Assembly (NCBI GenBank): GCA_963729075.1
Contig: CAVSMU010000018.1
Coordinates: 186,001-250,000 of the forward strand
From: WHSW01 sp963729075
GTDB lineage: Bacteria; Actinomycetota; Thermoleophilia; Solirubrobacterales; 70-9
Length of the DNA stretch: 64,000 bases
Direction: 5' to 3'
Position 1 is the stretch's first letter, and each line of letters begins with the position of its first letter. Made by a program: the position numbers and the translations under genes. The notes beneath the pieces are model-generated. The model had not been told where the DNA came from. It did not search any database and worked only from the letters and a program-made list of their open reading frames with translations. Of this stretch, positions 1-7,988 are shown one piece after another.

Positions 1-23
1 TTGCGGCCAGCCCGGCCGCGGGC

Positions 24-839
24 TCAGGCCGTCGTCAGCAGGAGACGGAACTCGTTCGGCAGCCGATAGCTGCCGTCCGCGAGCCGGTACGGCGCCAGCG
101 CGGCGACGATCTCGGCGGCGACCTCGTCGATCCGGTCTCCCACCAACTCCGCGACCCCGCCGGGCGCCAGCATCGCTCGGACAAGCGCCGGCTCGTCCGG
201 ATACTCGTAGGCCCACTCGACCCCGAACGCCTCCTGCGGGCGCAGGCCGGCCTCGATCGCGATCTCCTCAAGGACACCCTCCTGCCACAGCTCGAACGTC
301 TGTGGCCTGCCGGGCGGCGGCCCGGGCATGTACGGCCGCACCACCGCCTTCATCGCCTCGATCGCGCAGCGGTCGGGGTTGCCCCAGACCTGGATCAGCA
401 CGGCGGCGCCAGGGCGCGTCACCCGACCGGCTTCGCGCAGCGCCGCGGTCATGTCCTCGGCGAAAAAGAACGAGTTGAAGCCGGCGACCAGGTCGAAGCC
501 GTCGTCGGGGAAGGGGAGGTCCTCCATCTCGCCGGTGCGCAGATCGGCCCGGGGAACCTGCTCGGCGGCGAGCTCCAGGAGCGCGCTCGAGGCATCCACC
601 CCGCTCACCTCGGCGCCCCGATCGGCGGCCAGCCGCAGGAACACTCCCGAGCCGCAGCCGATGTCGAGGACCCGATCTCCCGGCTCGACGCCGACCCGGC
701 GAATGGCGGCCTCATAGGTCGGCACCTGCTGCTCCTCGTTGGCCGCCCAGTCGCGAGCCCGCGAGCCCCACAGAGGCCCCCACCGCTCGGCGCTCCCGCT
801 TCGCTCTTCCCTCCCGGTTGTCCTCGTCGATGAGATCAT
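24..839 (-). CDS. SAM-dependent class I methyltransferase
   Basis: 271 aa. Residues 59-65 (DIGCGSG) form the glycine-rich SAM-binding motif I. An acidic VDAS follows at 81-84, and a Methyltransf_11-type core runs to about residue 150. The substrate cannot be told from sequence; the family methylates small molecules. The ATG at 839 is preceded by a good ribosome site (GAGAGGAG, about 8 bases upstream). It is transcribed divergently from a PadR regulator, with two palindromes in the 54-bp gap, so PadR repression is the likely control (inference). Confidence 0.85.
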   Translation of the reverse strand: MISSTRTTGREERSGSAERWGPLWGSRARDWAANEEQQVPTYEAAIRRVGVEPGDRVLDIGCGSGVFLRLAADRGAEVSGVDASSALLELAAEQVPRADLRTGEMEDLPFPDDGFDLVAGFNSFFFAEDMTAALREAGRVTRPGAAVLIQVWGNPDRCAIEAMKAVVRPYMPGPPPGRPQTFELWQEGVLEEIAIEAGLRPQEAFGVEWAYEYPDEPALVRAMLAPGGVAELVGDRIDEVAAEIVAALAPYRLADGSYRLPNEFRLLLTTA

Positions 840-856
840 GGCCGCTCCTCTCGGTA

Positions 857-892
857 AACTACGTTTCGTAGTTATAAACTATGGAGCATAGT
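857..892. promoter_or_regulatory. Two tandem palindromes, probable PadR operators
   Basis: AACTACG-TTT-CGTAGTT (857-873) is a perfect 7-3-7 inverted repeat. ACTATG-GAG-CATAGT (878-892 with its first base at 878) is a perfect 6-3-6 repeat. Both are preceded by TAAACT, exactly 20 bp apart, so the two dyads lie on the same helical face. The second overlaps a TATGGA hexamer 8 bases before the PadR TTG start, which suggests autorepression. Assignment to PadR is inferred from position. Confidence 0.7.
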
Positions 893-893
893 A

Positions 894-1439
894 TTGTCAA
901 GTAGCGACCTCCACCTCTTCTCGTACGAGATCCTCGGCCTGGTTGGACAGACCGGCGCCAGCGCCCACGACATGCTCAGGATGGCGCGCCGCGGCCGCAT
1001 CCTCGACTGGGCCGGCGAGAGCCAGTACTACGTCGAGCCGAAGCGGCTCGCGCAGCTCGGCTACCTGGACACTCGCAAGGAACCGGGCAAGACCAGGGAG
1101 CGGACGGTCTACACGCTCACCGACACGGGGCTCGAGGCGTTGCGCGAATGGGCACGCACCCCGGTGTCGTTCACCCCCCTGAAGAGCGAGCCGTTGCTGC
1201 GGCTGTTGATCGCCGACCTGGTCGGCGAGGCGCCCACCCGCGAGAGCCTCGCGACGCTTCGCAACGACATCGCCGAGCTCGAGCTAACGCTCGACGCGAG
1301 CGAGCGGACCGCCGAGGATCTCCCGCACCGGCGCAAGTACCTGTTGCTGGTGATCGGCTTCCTGCGGGGACTGCTGGCGCTGCACCTCGACCTCGTCGAC
1401 GAGGTCGAGCACGAGCTGGCGCCCGGCCGACGCGGCTAG
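894..1439 (+). CDS. PadR family transcriptional regulator
   Basis: 181 aa. The N-terminal winged helix begins at once (EILGLVG..., then AHDMLRMAR in the recognition region, residues about 10-90), with the TLTDTGLEALREW wing typical of PadR. The C-terminal half (about 95-175) is helical, as in the Vir_act_alpha_C dimerisation domain. The start is TTG at 894: the nearby ATG at 881 meets a stop after seven codons, and the PadR fold requires nearly all residues from 894. TATGGA lies 8 bases upstream, fitting a leaderless mRNA. The gene is divergent from the methyltransferase. Its stop overlaps the rmlC stop within a CTAG. Confidence 0.85.
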   Translation: MSSSDLHLFSYEILGLVGQTGASAHDMLRMARRGRILDWAGESQYYVEPKRLAQLGYLDTRKEPGKTRERTVYTLTDTGLEALREWARTPVSFTPLKSEPLLRLLIADLVGEAPTRESLATLRNDIAELELTLDASERTAEDLPHRRKYLLLVIGFLRGLLALHLDLVDEVEHELAPGRRG

Positions 1440-1984
1440 AAGGGAAGCTCGGCGGCGATCTCGGCGAGCCGCGGGGCGGTGCGATCGCGCTCCGAGACCT
1501 GAGGCTCGTCGATCGGCCACTCGACCGCGACCTCGGGGTCGTCCCAGGCGATGCCGGCCTCGGTTGCGGGGTCGTAGAGGCTCGAGAGCTTGTAGTGCAC
1601 GTCGGCGATCTCGCTCAGCACGCAGAAGCCGTGGGCGAATCCCGCGGGGACGAAGAGTTGGCGGTGGAGCCCGTCGTCGAGCTCGTGGCCCTCCCAGCGA
1701 CCGTAGGTGGGCGAGTCGGGTCGCAGGTCGACGGCGACGTCCCAGATCCGTCCCCGAGAGCAGCGCACCAGCTTCGCCTGCCCGGGCGCGGTCTGGAAGT
1801 GAAGGCCGCGGAGGATGCCCTCGCGCGAGCGCGAGTGGTTGTCCTGGACGAAGTCGACGTCGACGCCGAGCTCGCGCCACGCCGGGGCGCTGAAGATCTC
1901 GACCAGAAAACCGCGCTCGTCGCCGTGCACGTCGGGCTCCAGCAACACGACGCCGTCGAGCTTCGTCTCGAGCCTGCGCGCCAA
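1436..1984 (-). CDS. rmlC: dTDP-4-dehydrorhamnose 3,5-epimerase
   Basis: 182 aa, the usual RmlC length. It catalyses the third step to dTDP-L-rhamnose, epimerising C3 and C5 of dTDP-4-keto-6-deoxyglucose. A cupin fold is evident: DERG at 22-25, catalytic His62 in RGLHFQ, PAGFAHGF at 113-120, and the catalytic-region Tyr131 in VHYK. It is the last gene of the rmlA-D-B-C operon, 33 bp after rmlB. The only plausible start is TTG at 1984, with a weak G-rich ribosome site; no ATG or GTG lies in frame before the conserved N-terminus. Confidence 0.93.
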   Translation of the reverse strand: MARRLETKLDGVVLLEPDVHGDERGFLVEIFSAPAWRELGVDVDFVQDNHSRSREGILRGLHFQTAPGQAKLVRCSRGRIWDVAVDLRPDSPTYGRWEGHELDDGLHRQLFVPAGFAHGFCVLSEIADVHYKLSSLYDPATEAGIAWDDPEVAVEWPIDEPQVSERDRTAPRLAEIAAELPF

Positions 1985-2017
1985 ATCAACCCCCGGGCCC
2001 GGACAGGGCGCCGGCCA

Positions 2018-3016
2018 TCAGCTCAGCGCCCGCCCGTAACGGCGCTCGTAGTACTCGCGGTACTCGCCCGAGCGGATCGGCTTCCACCACCACTCGTTCT
2101 CGCGATACCACTCGACCGTGCGCTCGAGGCCTTCGTTGAACCCGATCGCCGCCTTCCACCCCAGCCCCTCCGCCTTCTCGGAGGAGAGCGAGTAGCGGCG
2201 GTCGTGCCCCAGGCGATCGGTCACGTGCTCGATCAGCGACTCGTCCCGGCCCGTCAGCGCGAGGATCCGCTGGACCACGTCGATGTTGCGCAGCTCGTCG
2301 GGTCCGCCGACGTTGTACACCTGACCCGGCTCGCCGAACTCCAGCACCGTGTCGATCGCGCTCGCGAAGTCCTGGACCCAGAGCCAGTTGCGGACCTGGT
2401 CCCCGTCCCCGTATACGGGCACCGCGTCGCCGGCGAGGGCGTTGAGCACGCAAAGCGGGATGAGCTTCTCCGGGTACTGGCGCGGTCCGTAGTTGTTCGA
2501 GCCGCGGACGATCACGGCGTCGCAGCCGTAGGTGCGCTGGAAGGCGCCCACGAGCAGGTCCCCGCCCGCCTTCGAGGCCGAGTAGGGCGAGGACGGGTCG
2601 AGCGGCGAGCGCTCGTCGAAGGAGCCCTCCTCGATCGAGCCGTAGACCTCGTCGGTGGAGACTTGCAGGTGCCGGACGCCGGCGTCCCTGGCGGCCTCCA
2701 GGAGCACGTAGCTGCCGAGGACGTCGGTCTCGATGAACGTCCCGGGAGCCTCGATCGAGCGGTCGACGTGCGTCTCGGCGGCGAAGTTGACGATCGCGTC
2801 GCAGCCGTCGAGCGCGGCGCGAACGGCATCCCCGTCGGCGATGTCGGCGACCACCAGCTCGAGACGGTCCTCGGGCAACGAGCGCAGGTTCTCGCGGCGA
2901 CCGGCGTAGGTCAGCTTGTCGAGCACGCGGACCCGCGCGTCCGGGTGGGTCGCCAGCCGGTAGCGGACGTAGGCCGAGCCGATGAAGCCGGCGCCGCCGG
3001 CGACCAGGACGTTCAC
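2018..3016 (-). CDS. rmlB: dTDP-glucose 4,6-dehydratase
   Basis: 332 aa extended SDR. The NAD-binding motif GGAGFIGS is at residues 7-14, the catalytic Thr-Asp-Glu triad at 121-123, and Tyr145-xxx-Lys149 in SPYSASK. It converts dTDP-glucose to dTDP-4-keto-6-deoxyglucose. The GTG start at 3016 overlaps the rmlD stop as GTGA, indicating translational coupling. Upstream codons in this frame belong to another gene's shadow and add nothing to the family fold. Confidence 0.95.
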   Translation of the reverse strand: MNVLVAGGAGFIGSAYVRYRLATHPDARVRVLDKLTYAGRRENLRSLPEDRLELVVADIADGDAVRAALDGCDAIVNFAAETHVDRSIEAPGTFIETDVLGSYVLLEAARDAGVRHLQVSTDEVYGSIEEGSFDERSPLDPSSPYSASKAGGDLLVGAFQRTYGCDAVIVRGSNNYGPRQYPEKLIPLCVLNALAGDAVPVYGDGDQVRNWLWVQDFASAIDTVLEFGEPGQVYNVGGPDELRNIDVVQRILALTGRDESLIEHVTDRLGHDRRYSLSSEKAEGLGWKAAIGFNEGLERTVEWYRENEWWWKPIRSGEYREYYERRYGRALS

Positions 3017-4005
3017 GCCGAGCCACCGAGGCGCGACACGTCCTGGGCACGGCCCGGCGCGTCGTGGTCCTCGCGCGCTCGGAGGTATTCCCGCAGGCCG
3101 AGGCGCCAGTGCGGGAGCACGATCGGGTCGCGGCGCTCGGTGGCGAGCACCGAGTAGGCGGGGCGGGGCGCCGGGCGCCCGAGCATCTCGGTCGTCCCGG
3201 CCATGACCCGGGTCTCGAGGCCCTCCTGGTCGAAGATCTCCTGCGCGAACTCGAACCACGAGCACTGGCCCGAGGCGGCGAGGTGGTGAATGCCGAACTC
3301 CTCCCCCTCGACGAGCTGCGCGATCGCCGCCGCGAGATGCCGGGTATAGGTGGGGGAGCCGACCTGGTCGGAGACGACGATCACCTCGGGCTGCTCGCGG
3401 CCGATCCGCAACATCGTCTCGACGAAGTTGGCGCCGCCGGCGCCGAACAGCCACGACGAGCGAACGATGAAATGACGGGGGTTCGCGATCGCGACCGAGG
3501 TCTCGCCCGCCTGCTTGGAGCGGCCGTACGCCGAGATCGCGGCCGGCAGGTCCGATTCGACGTACGGAGCCCGCTTCTCACCGTCGAAGATGTAGTCGCT
3601 GGAGACGTAGACGACGCTTGCCCCGTGCGCGCCCGCGGTCGCGGCGACGAGCGCAGCCGCGGTGTCGTTCACGCGCATCGCCTCGCCCGCGCTGGCCTCG
3701 GCGCCGTCGACGTCGGTCCACGCCGCGCAGTTGACGACGACGTCGGGGCGCAGGGCGCCGATCGCATGCTCGACGTCGGCGGGGCGGGTGATGTCCAGCT
3801 CCGCCCGTGAGAGCCCGCGAACGCTATGGCCACGCGCCGCGATCGCAGCCGTCGTGTCGCGCCCGAGCATCCCGCGGGCGCCGGCGACGAGCACCCTCAG
3901 AGAAGCAGGCGCCTCAACAGCGGCGCGGCTCGGCTTCGCTTCGCTCCGCCTCACGGCAGGCGCCTCAACAGCGGCGCGGCTCGGCTTCGCTTCGCTCCGC
4001 CTCAC
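3013..4005 (-). CDS. rmlD: dTDP-4-dehydrorhamnose reductase
   Basis: RmlD performs the final NADPH reduction to dTDP-L-rhamnose. The conserved part begins with GARGMLG and includes SSDYIFDG, the Tyr-xxx-Lys of SAYGRSKQAGE, and RSSWLFG. The family start corresponds to about 3894-3900 (GTG at 3894, about 293 aa). The frame is open back to a GTG at 4005 that overlaps the rmlA stop as GTGA, like the other junctions of this operon. That start would add about 37 residues encoded by two copies of a 51-bp repeat (RRSEAKPSRAAVEAP twice). Which start is used cannot be settled from sequence. Confidence 0.9.
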   Translation of the reverse strand: MRRSEAKPSRAAVEAPAVRRSEAKPSRAAVEAPASLRVLVAGARGMLGRDTTAAIAARGHSVRGLSRAELDITRPADVEHAIGALRPDVVVNCAAWTDVDGAEASAGEAMRVNDTAAALVAATAGAHGASVVYVSSDYIFDGEKRAPYVESDLPAAISAYGRSKQAGETSVAIANPRHFIVRSSWLFGAGGANFVETMLRIGREQPEVIVVSDQVGSPTYTRHLAAAIAQLVEGEEFGIHHLAASGQCSWFEFAQEIFDQEGLETRVMAGTTEMLGRPAPRPAYSVLATERRDPIVLPHWRLGLREYLRAREDHDAPGRAQDVSRLGGSA

Positions 4006-4006
4006 G
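3905..4006. repeat. 51-bp perfect tandem repeat (two copies) at the rmlA-rmlD junction
   Basis: Units 3905-3955 and 3956-4006 are identical. The 51-bp length is a multiple of three, so the rmlD frame passes through both copies. Each unit read on the minus strand starts GTGAGGCGGAGC and ends GAGGCGCCTGC. The rmlA stop codon lies inside the outer unit. A 47/51 copy lies at 57297-57347 between hemB and the AhbAB-like gene, and a variant sharing a 16-bp core lies at the end of folP. Confidence 0.9.
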
Positions 4007-5078
4007 GGATCCTGACCTGCGAGTTGTCGCCGACGATCATTCGCAGCGTCTTCGGCATCTCGTGGGTGCGGGAGAGGCTGACGTTTCGGCCCAGGAGGCT
4101 CGCCTCGATGCGGGTCTCGAGGTCGCGCACGCTCGCCCCGGCAAGCAGGATCGAGTGCTCGACCTCGGAGCCGATGATCTCGACGTCGCGGTCGATCGAC
4201 GTGTAGGGGCCGACGTAGGAGTCGACCACCCGGGCCCCGGCGCCGATGATCGCGGGGCCGCGGACCACGGACCGCTCGAGCTTCGCCCCGGCCTCGATCG
4301 CCACCCGGCCCTCGACCCGGCTCTCGGAGTCCGCATTGCCGTCCATCCGTCGCTCGACGTCCTCGAGCACCAGGCGGTTCGCCTCGAGCATGTCGGCGAG
4401 CTGGCCGGTGTCCTTCCACCAGCCGCTCACCGTATGGCTCTCGACCCGGTTGCCGCCGTCGATCAGCTGCTGGATCGCGTCGGTGATCTCGAGCTCGTCG
4501 CGCCAGGAGGGTTCGATCGCGCGAGCGGCCTGGAAGATCGCGGGAGTGAACATGTAGACGCCGACCAGCGCCATGTCGCTGGGCGGGTCCTTCGGCTTCT
4601 CGACCAGCCGGGTCACGCGACCGCCGTCGAGCTCGGCGACGCCGTAGTGCCATGGGTCGGGAACCCTGGTGAGCAGGATCAGCGCCTCAGGCTCGTGCTC
4701 GCGAAAGGCGTCCACGAGCGCGTTGATGCCGTCCCGGAGCAGGTTGTCGCCGAGGTACATGACGAACGGGGAGTCGCCGAGGAAGTCCTCGGCGGTCAGG
4801 ACCGCATGCGCCAGGCCGAGGGGTCGCTCCTGAGGGATGTAGGTGATCGAGGCGCCGAAGGCGGAGCCGTCGCCCGCGGCGTCACGGATCTCGTCGCCGG
4901 TCTCCGGCGCGATCACGATCCCGATCTCGGTGATGTCCGCCGCGACCAGTGCCTCGATGCCGTAGAACAGGACGGGCTTGTTGGCGACGGGCACGAGCTG
5001 CTTGGCGGAGGTGTGGGTTATCGGGCGGAGGCGCGTCCCCGCTCCACCGGAGAGGATCAGCCCCTTTAGCGCTTCCAT
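4002..5078 (-). CDS. rmlA: Glucose-1-phosphate thymidylyltransferase, long form
   Basis: 358 aa. It makes dTDP-glucose from glucose-1-phosphate and dTTP, the first step of the rhamnose pathway. The nucleotidyltransferase signature GGAGTRLRP is at residues 11-19, metal-ligand GDN at 110-112, EKP at 160-162. Residues from about 255 are isoleucine-patch hexapeptide repeats (left-handed beta helix), which places it in the long RmlA group rather than the 290-aa enterobacterial form. It is first in the operon. TAGCCT lies 9 bases before the ATG, suggesting a leaderless transcript. Confidence 0.93.
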   Translation of the reverse strand: MEALKGLILSGGAGTRLRPITHTSAKQLVPVANKPVLFYGIEALVAADITEIGIVIAPETGDEIRDAAGDGSAFGASITYIPQERPLGLAHAVLTAEDFLGDSPFVMYLGDNLLRDGINALVDAFREHEPEALILLTRVPDPWHYGVAELDGGRVTRLVEKPKDPPSDMALVGVYMFTPAIFQAARAIEPSWRDELEITDAIQQLIDGGNRVESHTVSGWWKDTGQLADMLEANRLVLEDVERRMDGNADSESRVEGRVAIEAGAKLERSVVRGPAIIGAGARVVDSYVGPYTSIDRDVEIIGSEVEHSILLAGASVRDLETRIEASLLGRNVSLSRTHEMPKTLRMIVGDNSQVRIP

Positions 5079-5093
5079 GACGCGGCAAGGCTA
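5079..5093 (-). promoter_or_regulatory. Leaderless -10 element for the rml operon
   Basis: TAGCCT (5088-5093 read on the minus strand) stands 9 bases from the rmlA ATG, with no ribosome site between. No convincing -35 box was identified. Confidence 0.45.
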
Positions 5094-5127
5094 GCGTCGG
5101 TGCGCGAGCGCGGCCGCATGCATCCCT

Positions 5128-5595
5128 TCAGTAGGTGCCGCCAAGCTTTCGGTGATCCCAACTCGCGACCCTTCGCGCCGTGAAGCGGATCGCGACGCGC
5201 TTCGCCGCCTGCGCCTGCAGCGCCGCCGCGGCGTCGCCCTCGATCGACTCGATCCCCTCCGCGTATCGGACGGTCAGCTCCTTGCCGAACTCGAAGACAG
5301 CGTCGGGGTCGCGGACGATCTCTGCGTCCGCCTCGATCTGGACACCGCGCAGCTCGACGTACTCCCGCCCGGTCTCGACAAGGAGCGTGGCCCGCGGGTC
5401 GCGCTCCAGATTGCGGACCTTCTGCGACTTGGCGTAGGTCCAGATCCAGATCTCGGAGTCCCGCAGCACGAACCACATCGGCATCGAGTGCGGCCAGCCG
5501 CGCGGCCCGTTGCTGCTGACGACGACGACGCGCTCGGAGCGCAGCAGCTCGAGCTGCTCCGCCTCGGTGAGCACGATCTCGGCTCGCCGGCTCAT
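5128..5595 (-). CDS. Pyridoxamine 5'-phosphate oxidase-like FMN-binding protein
   Basis: 155 aa split-barrel flavin-binding fold. The N-terminal helix precedes VVVVSSNGPRGWPHSMPMWF (strand pair of the barrel), then IWTYAKSQKVRNLERDPRATLLVE, the usual R/K-rich FMN-phosphate region. Members reduce or bind F420/FMN substrates; the substrate here is unknown. The ATG at 5595 overlaps the stop of the penicillin acylase gene (ATGA), so the two are co-translated. The reading frame is open further upstream, but that extension lies inside the acylase gene. Confidence 0.85.
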   Translation of the reverse strand: MSRRAEIVLTEAEQLELLRSERVVVVSSNGPRGWPHSMPMWFVLRDSEIWIWTYAKSQKVRNLERDPRATLLVETGREYVELRGVQIEADAEIVRDPDAVFEFGKELTVRYAEGIESIEGDAAAALQAQAAKRVAIRFTARRVASWDHRKLGGTY

Positions 5596-7976
5596 CCCGC
5601 GGCGGGCGACAGCTTCAGCTCTTCCCAGGGGCTCTCGCCGGCCAGCCGCTGCATCTCGCCGGCCGCCCAGCGGGGCTGAAGGTCGTCGTAGTGCGCGCTC
5701 GCCGCGTGACCGGACTGGCCGGTGAACGCCTGCCAGCGTGAGCGGCCCGGATCGCGGGGATCGGCGACCACGCGCCACGCCGGAGCCCAGATCGCGTGGT
5801 ACGGGTCATTCGGGTCCCAGCCGACCTGGGCGACGGTCTCCTCGGCGCCCCCGACCTCCAGCCGCCGGTTGAAGATCCTCGCCAGCAGCGGGCTCGCGAC
5901 GCCCAGCGCGTGGGGGAACTCGAGCGCGTGGACGCTGCCCCAGGTCCAAGCGGAGGGATCGGGCCCGAAGCGCTCGGAGAGATCGTCCAGCGCGCCGCGC
6001 AGCGAGTCCAGCGCCAGCTCGTCCCAGGACCGACTGATCAGGTCGGGGTCACCCTCGGCCCACAGCGTGAGCAGATGCGACTGCCAGCGCCACGGCGAGC
6101 TGACATGCCGCATGAACCCGTTGTCGGCGCGGTCGAGCCAGCGTTCGGCCAGGTCGCGATCGCCGATCGCCTCCCGCGCGACCTCGCGGGCGAACCGGAG
6201 CGTGAACGCCTGGTAGATCGTCGCCGCGACCGAGTCAGGGCCCATGATCCCGTCCCAGCTGCGCAGGCGCTCGATCGCGGCGGTCTCCCGCTGATCGCGC
6301 GCTCGCAGGCGCGAGAGGCGGTGGGCGGTCTCGAGGCCGGGGATCGAGAGCATGTCCGTCTGCATCCGCTGAAAGCCGTCGAGGTCGTGGTCCTCGCCGA
6401 CGGCGAGCAGGTCCTCGATCCGCCGCGCGCGGTAGCCGTCGAGCCAGTCGCTGGTGATGTGATGCGGGTAGTCGTCGGGCGTGATGCGGTTGTTCGCCGT
6501 GAGCACGTAGCCCTGCTCGGGATCGACCAGATCGGGCAGCTCGTCGTACGGGACCCAGCCGTCCCACTCGTACTCGCCGCTCCAGCCGGGCTTCGGCAGG
6601 TCGGGACAGCCGCCGCGCCGCAGCGGGACCCTGCCGATGACCTTGAGTCCAATCGAGCCGTGCCGATCCGCCCAGACGATGTTCGAGACGGGCGCGACGT
6701 GCGGCTCCAGCGACGCGACCAGCTCCGGGCCGCTCGTCACCCGTAGCACTCCGAGGCTCGCCCGGGTGACGCAGGGGCCGTCGAGCGCCGACCACCGCAG
6801 CGCGAGCGGCTCGTCGGGCTCCGCGCGAAGCGCCTCGTTGACGATCGGGCCGTGGTGCGTGGAGCGAACGAGCAGCCGCTCGGGCTCCGACCGCCCCTTG
6901 ACCACGATCTCCTCCTCGGTCAGCACGACCGGGAGCCGCTCGTCGCGAAACTCGTACTCGTCGCCGTCGATCCGCTCCACGTACAGGTCCATGACGTCGG
7001 CCATCGTGTTGGTCAGCGACCAGGCGACGTCGTCGTTCTGGCCGAACACGATCCCGACCCGACCGGGGAACGACGCACCGCGGCAGGTACGGCCGTCGAC
7101 CTCGATCGCGAGCGTGTAGGTGATCCCCGGCATCGCGGGCGACAGGTGCGGATCGCCGGCCAGCAGGGGCCCGCCGGTGGCCGAGCGCCGCGGGGAGACG
7201 GCCCAGTTGTTCGAGCCCGTGGCCTCGGGCGCGAACCCGAGCGCATCGCGGAGCGCGTCGATCTGCTCGGCGACCGCGAGCCCGTCGCCGCTCCAGGGCA
7301 CGCCGGGCTGGAGCGCGACGGGGTTGCCCGCGGGATAGGCGGGGTCCAACCGGGCGGCCAGCTCCGGGCCGAGGTCCCGGGTCATGTCCGCGCGGACCAG
7401 CTCGCGCTCCCAGTTGGTCGACAGGCCCAGCGCAAGCAGCTTGGTCAGGGTCAGGGTGTCGGCCGAGCGCCAGGGCTCGAAGCCGATCCGCAGGACCTGG
7501 AACTCGGCCGGCAGCACCCGCGCCGCCTCCGCCGCCGCGTTGACGCCGGCGCTGTACGCCTCGAGCGCCGCCCTCAGCTCGGCCTCGAGCGCGACCTCCT
7601 CGAGTAGGGCGAGGCGCCGCAGCCCGAGCGTCCGCACGAAACGGTCGAGCGCGAGACCTTCGTCGCCGGCGATCTCGGCCACCCGACCGCACGAGAAGCG
7701 CCGGTAGAGGTCGAGCTGCCAGAGCCGATCCTGGCCGTGGCAGAACCCCTGGCCGAACCAGGCATCCTCGATCGTCGCCGCCCGCACGTGAGGAACCCCC
7801 CACCGATCGCGGCGAATCCGGACCGGCGCCGAGATCCCATCGACGCGAAGCTCACCCGACGTCCGGGGCAACGGCCGGCGGAACAGACCCCACCACAGCC
7901 CGGCGATCAGTGCGGCGCCGAGCGCGGCGACGCCCGCGCCGGCCAACTCGAAGCGCCTGGTCAGCCCCGACAGCAC
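5592..7976 (-). CDS. Penicillin acylase family (Ntn) hydrolase
   Basis: 794 aa. A single N-terminal membrane segment or signal (residues about 11-32) leads to an alpha-chain region with GVPHVRA at 60-66 and the GQGFCHGQDRLWQ block. Ser255 in GSNNWAV should become the N-terminal nucleophile of the beta chain after autocleavage. GDPHL and FGQNDDVAWSLTN follow, as in acylases for penicillins, acyl-homoserine lactones or other N-acyl amides. The substrate cannot be assigned. The GTG start at 7976 has TAGATT 9 bases upstream (leaderless pattern). It is preceded by the metallo-hydrolase gene, 12 bp away. Confidence 0.9.
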   Translation of the reverse strand: MLSGLTRRFELAGAGVAALGAALIAGLWWGLFRRPLPRTSGELRVDGISAPVRIRRDRWGVPHVRAATIEDAWFGQGFCHGQDRLWQLDLYRRFSCGRVAEIAGDEGLALDRFVRTLGLRRLALLEEVALEAELRAALEAYSAGVNAAAEAARVLPAEFQVLRIGFEPWRSADTLTLTKLLALGLSTNWERELVRADMTRDLGPELAARLDPAYPAGNPVALQPGVPWSGDGLAVAEQIDALRDALGFAPEATGSNNWAVSPRRSATGGPLLAGDPHLSPAMPGITYTLAIEVDGRTCRGASFPGRVGIVFGQNDDVAWSLTNTMADVMDLYVERIDGDEYEFRDERLPVVLTEEEIVVKGRSEPERLLVRSTHHGPIVNEALRAEPDEPLALRWSALDGPCVTRASLGVLRVTSGPELVASLEPHVAPVSNIVWADRHGSIGLKVIGRVPLRRGGCPDLPKPGWSGEYEWDGWVPYDELPDLVDPEQGYVLTANNRITPDDYPHHITSDWLDGYRARRIEDLLAVGEDHDLDGFQRMQTDMLSIPGLETAHRLSRLRARDQRETAAIERLRSWDGIMGPDSVAATIYQAFTLRFAREVAREAIGDRDLAERWLDRADNGFMRHVSSPWRWQSHLLTLWAEGDPDLISRSWDELALDSLRGALDDLSERFGPDPSAWTWGSVHALEFPHALGVASPLLARIFNRRLEVGGAEETVAQVGWDPNDPYHAIWAPAWRVVADPRDPGRSRWQAFTGQSGHAASAHYDDLQPRWAAGEMQRLAGESPWEELKLSPAAG

Positions 7977-7988
7977 AGTGCCGGAAAT

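Noticed and set aside
1148..3157. Very long plus-strand open frame across the rml genes
   Set aside because: It is antisense to rmlC and rmlB, has no family motif, and its Arg/Val-rich text is the normal shadow of GC-rich genes. The same applies to other long antisense frames such as 16862-19288 and 35852-38335.
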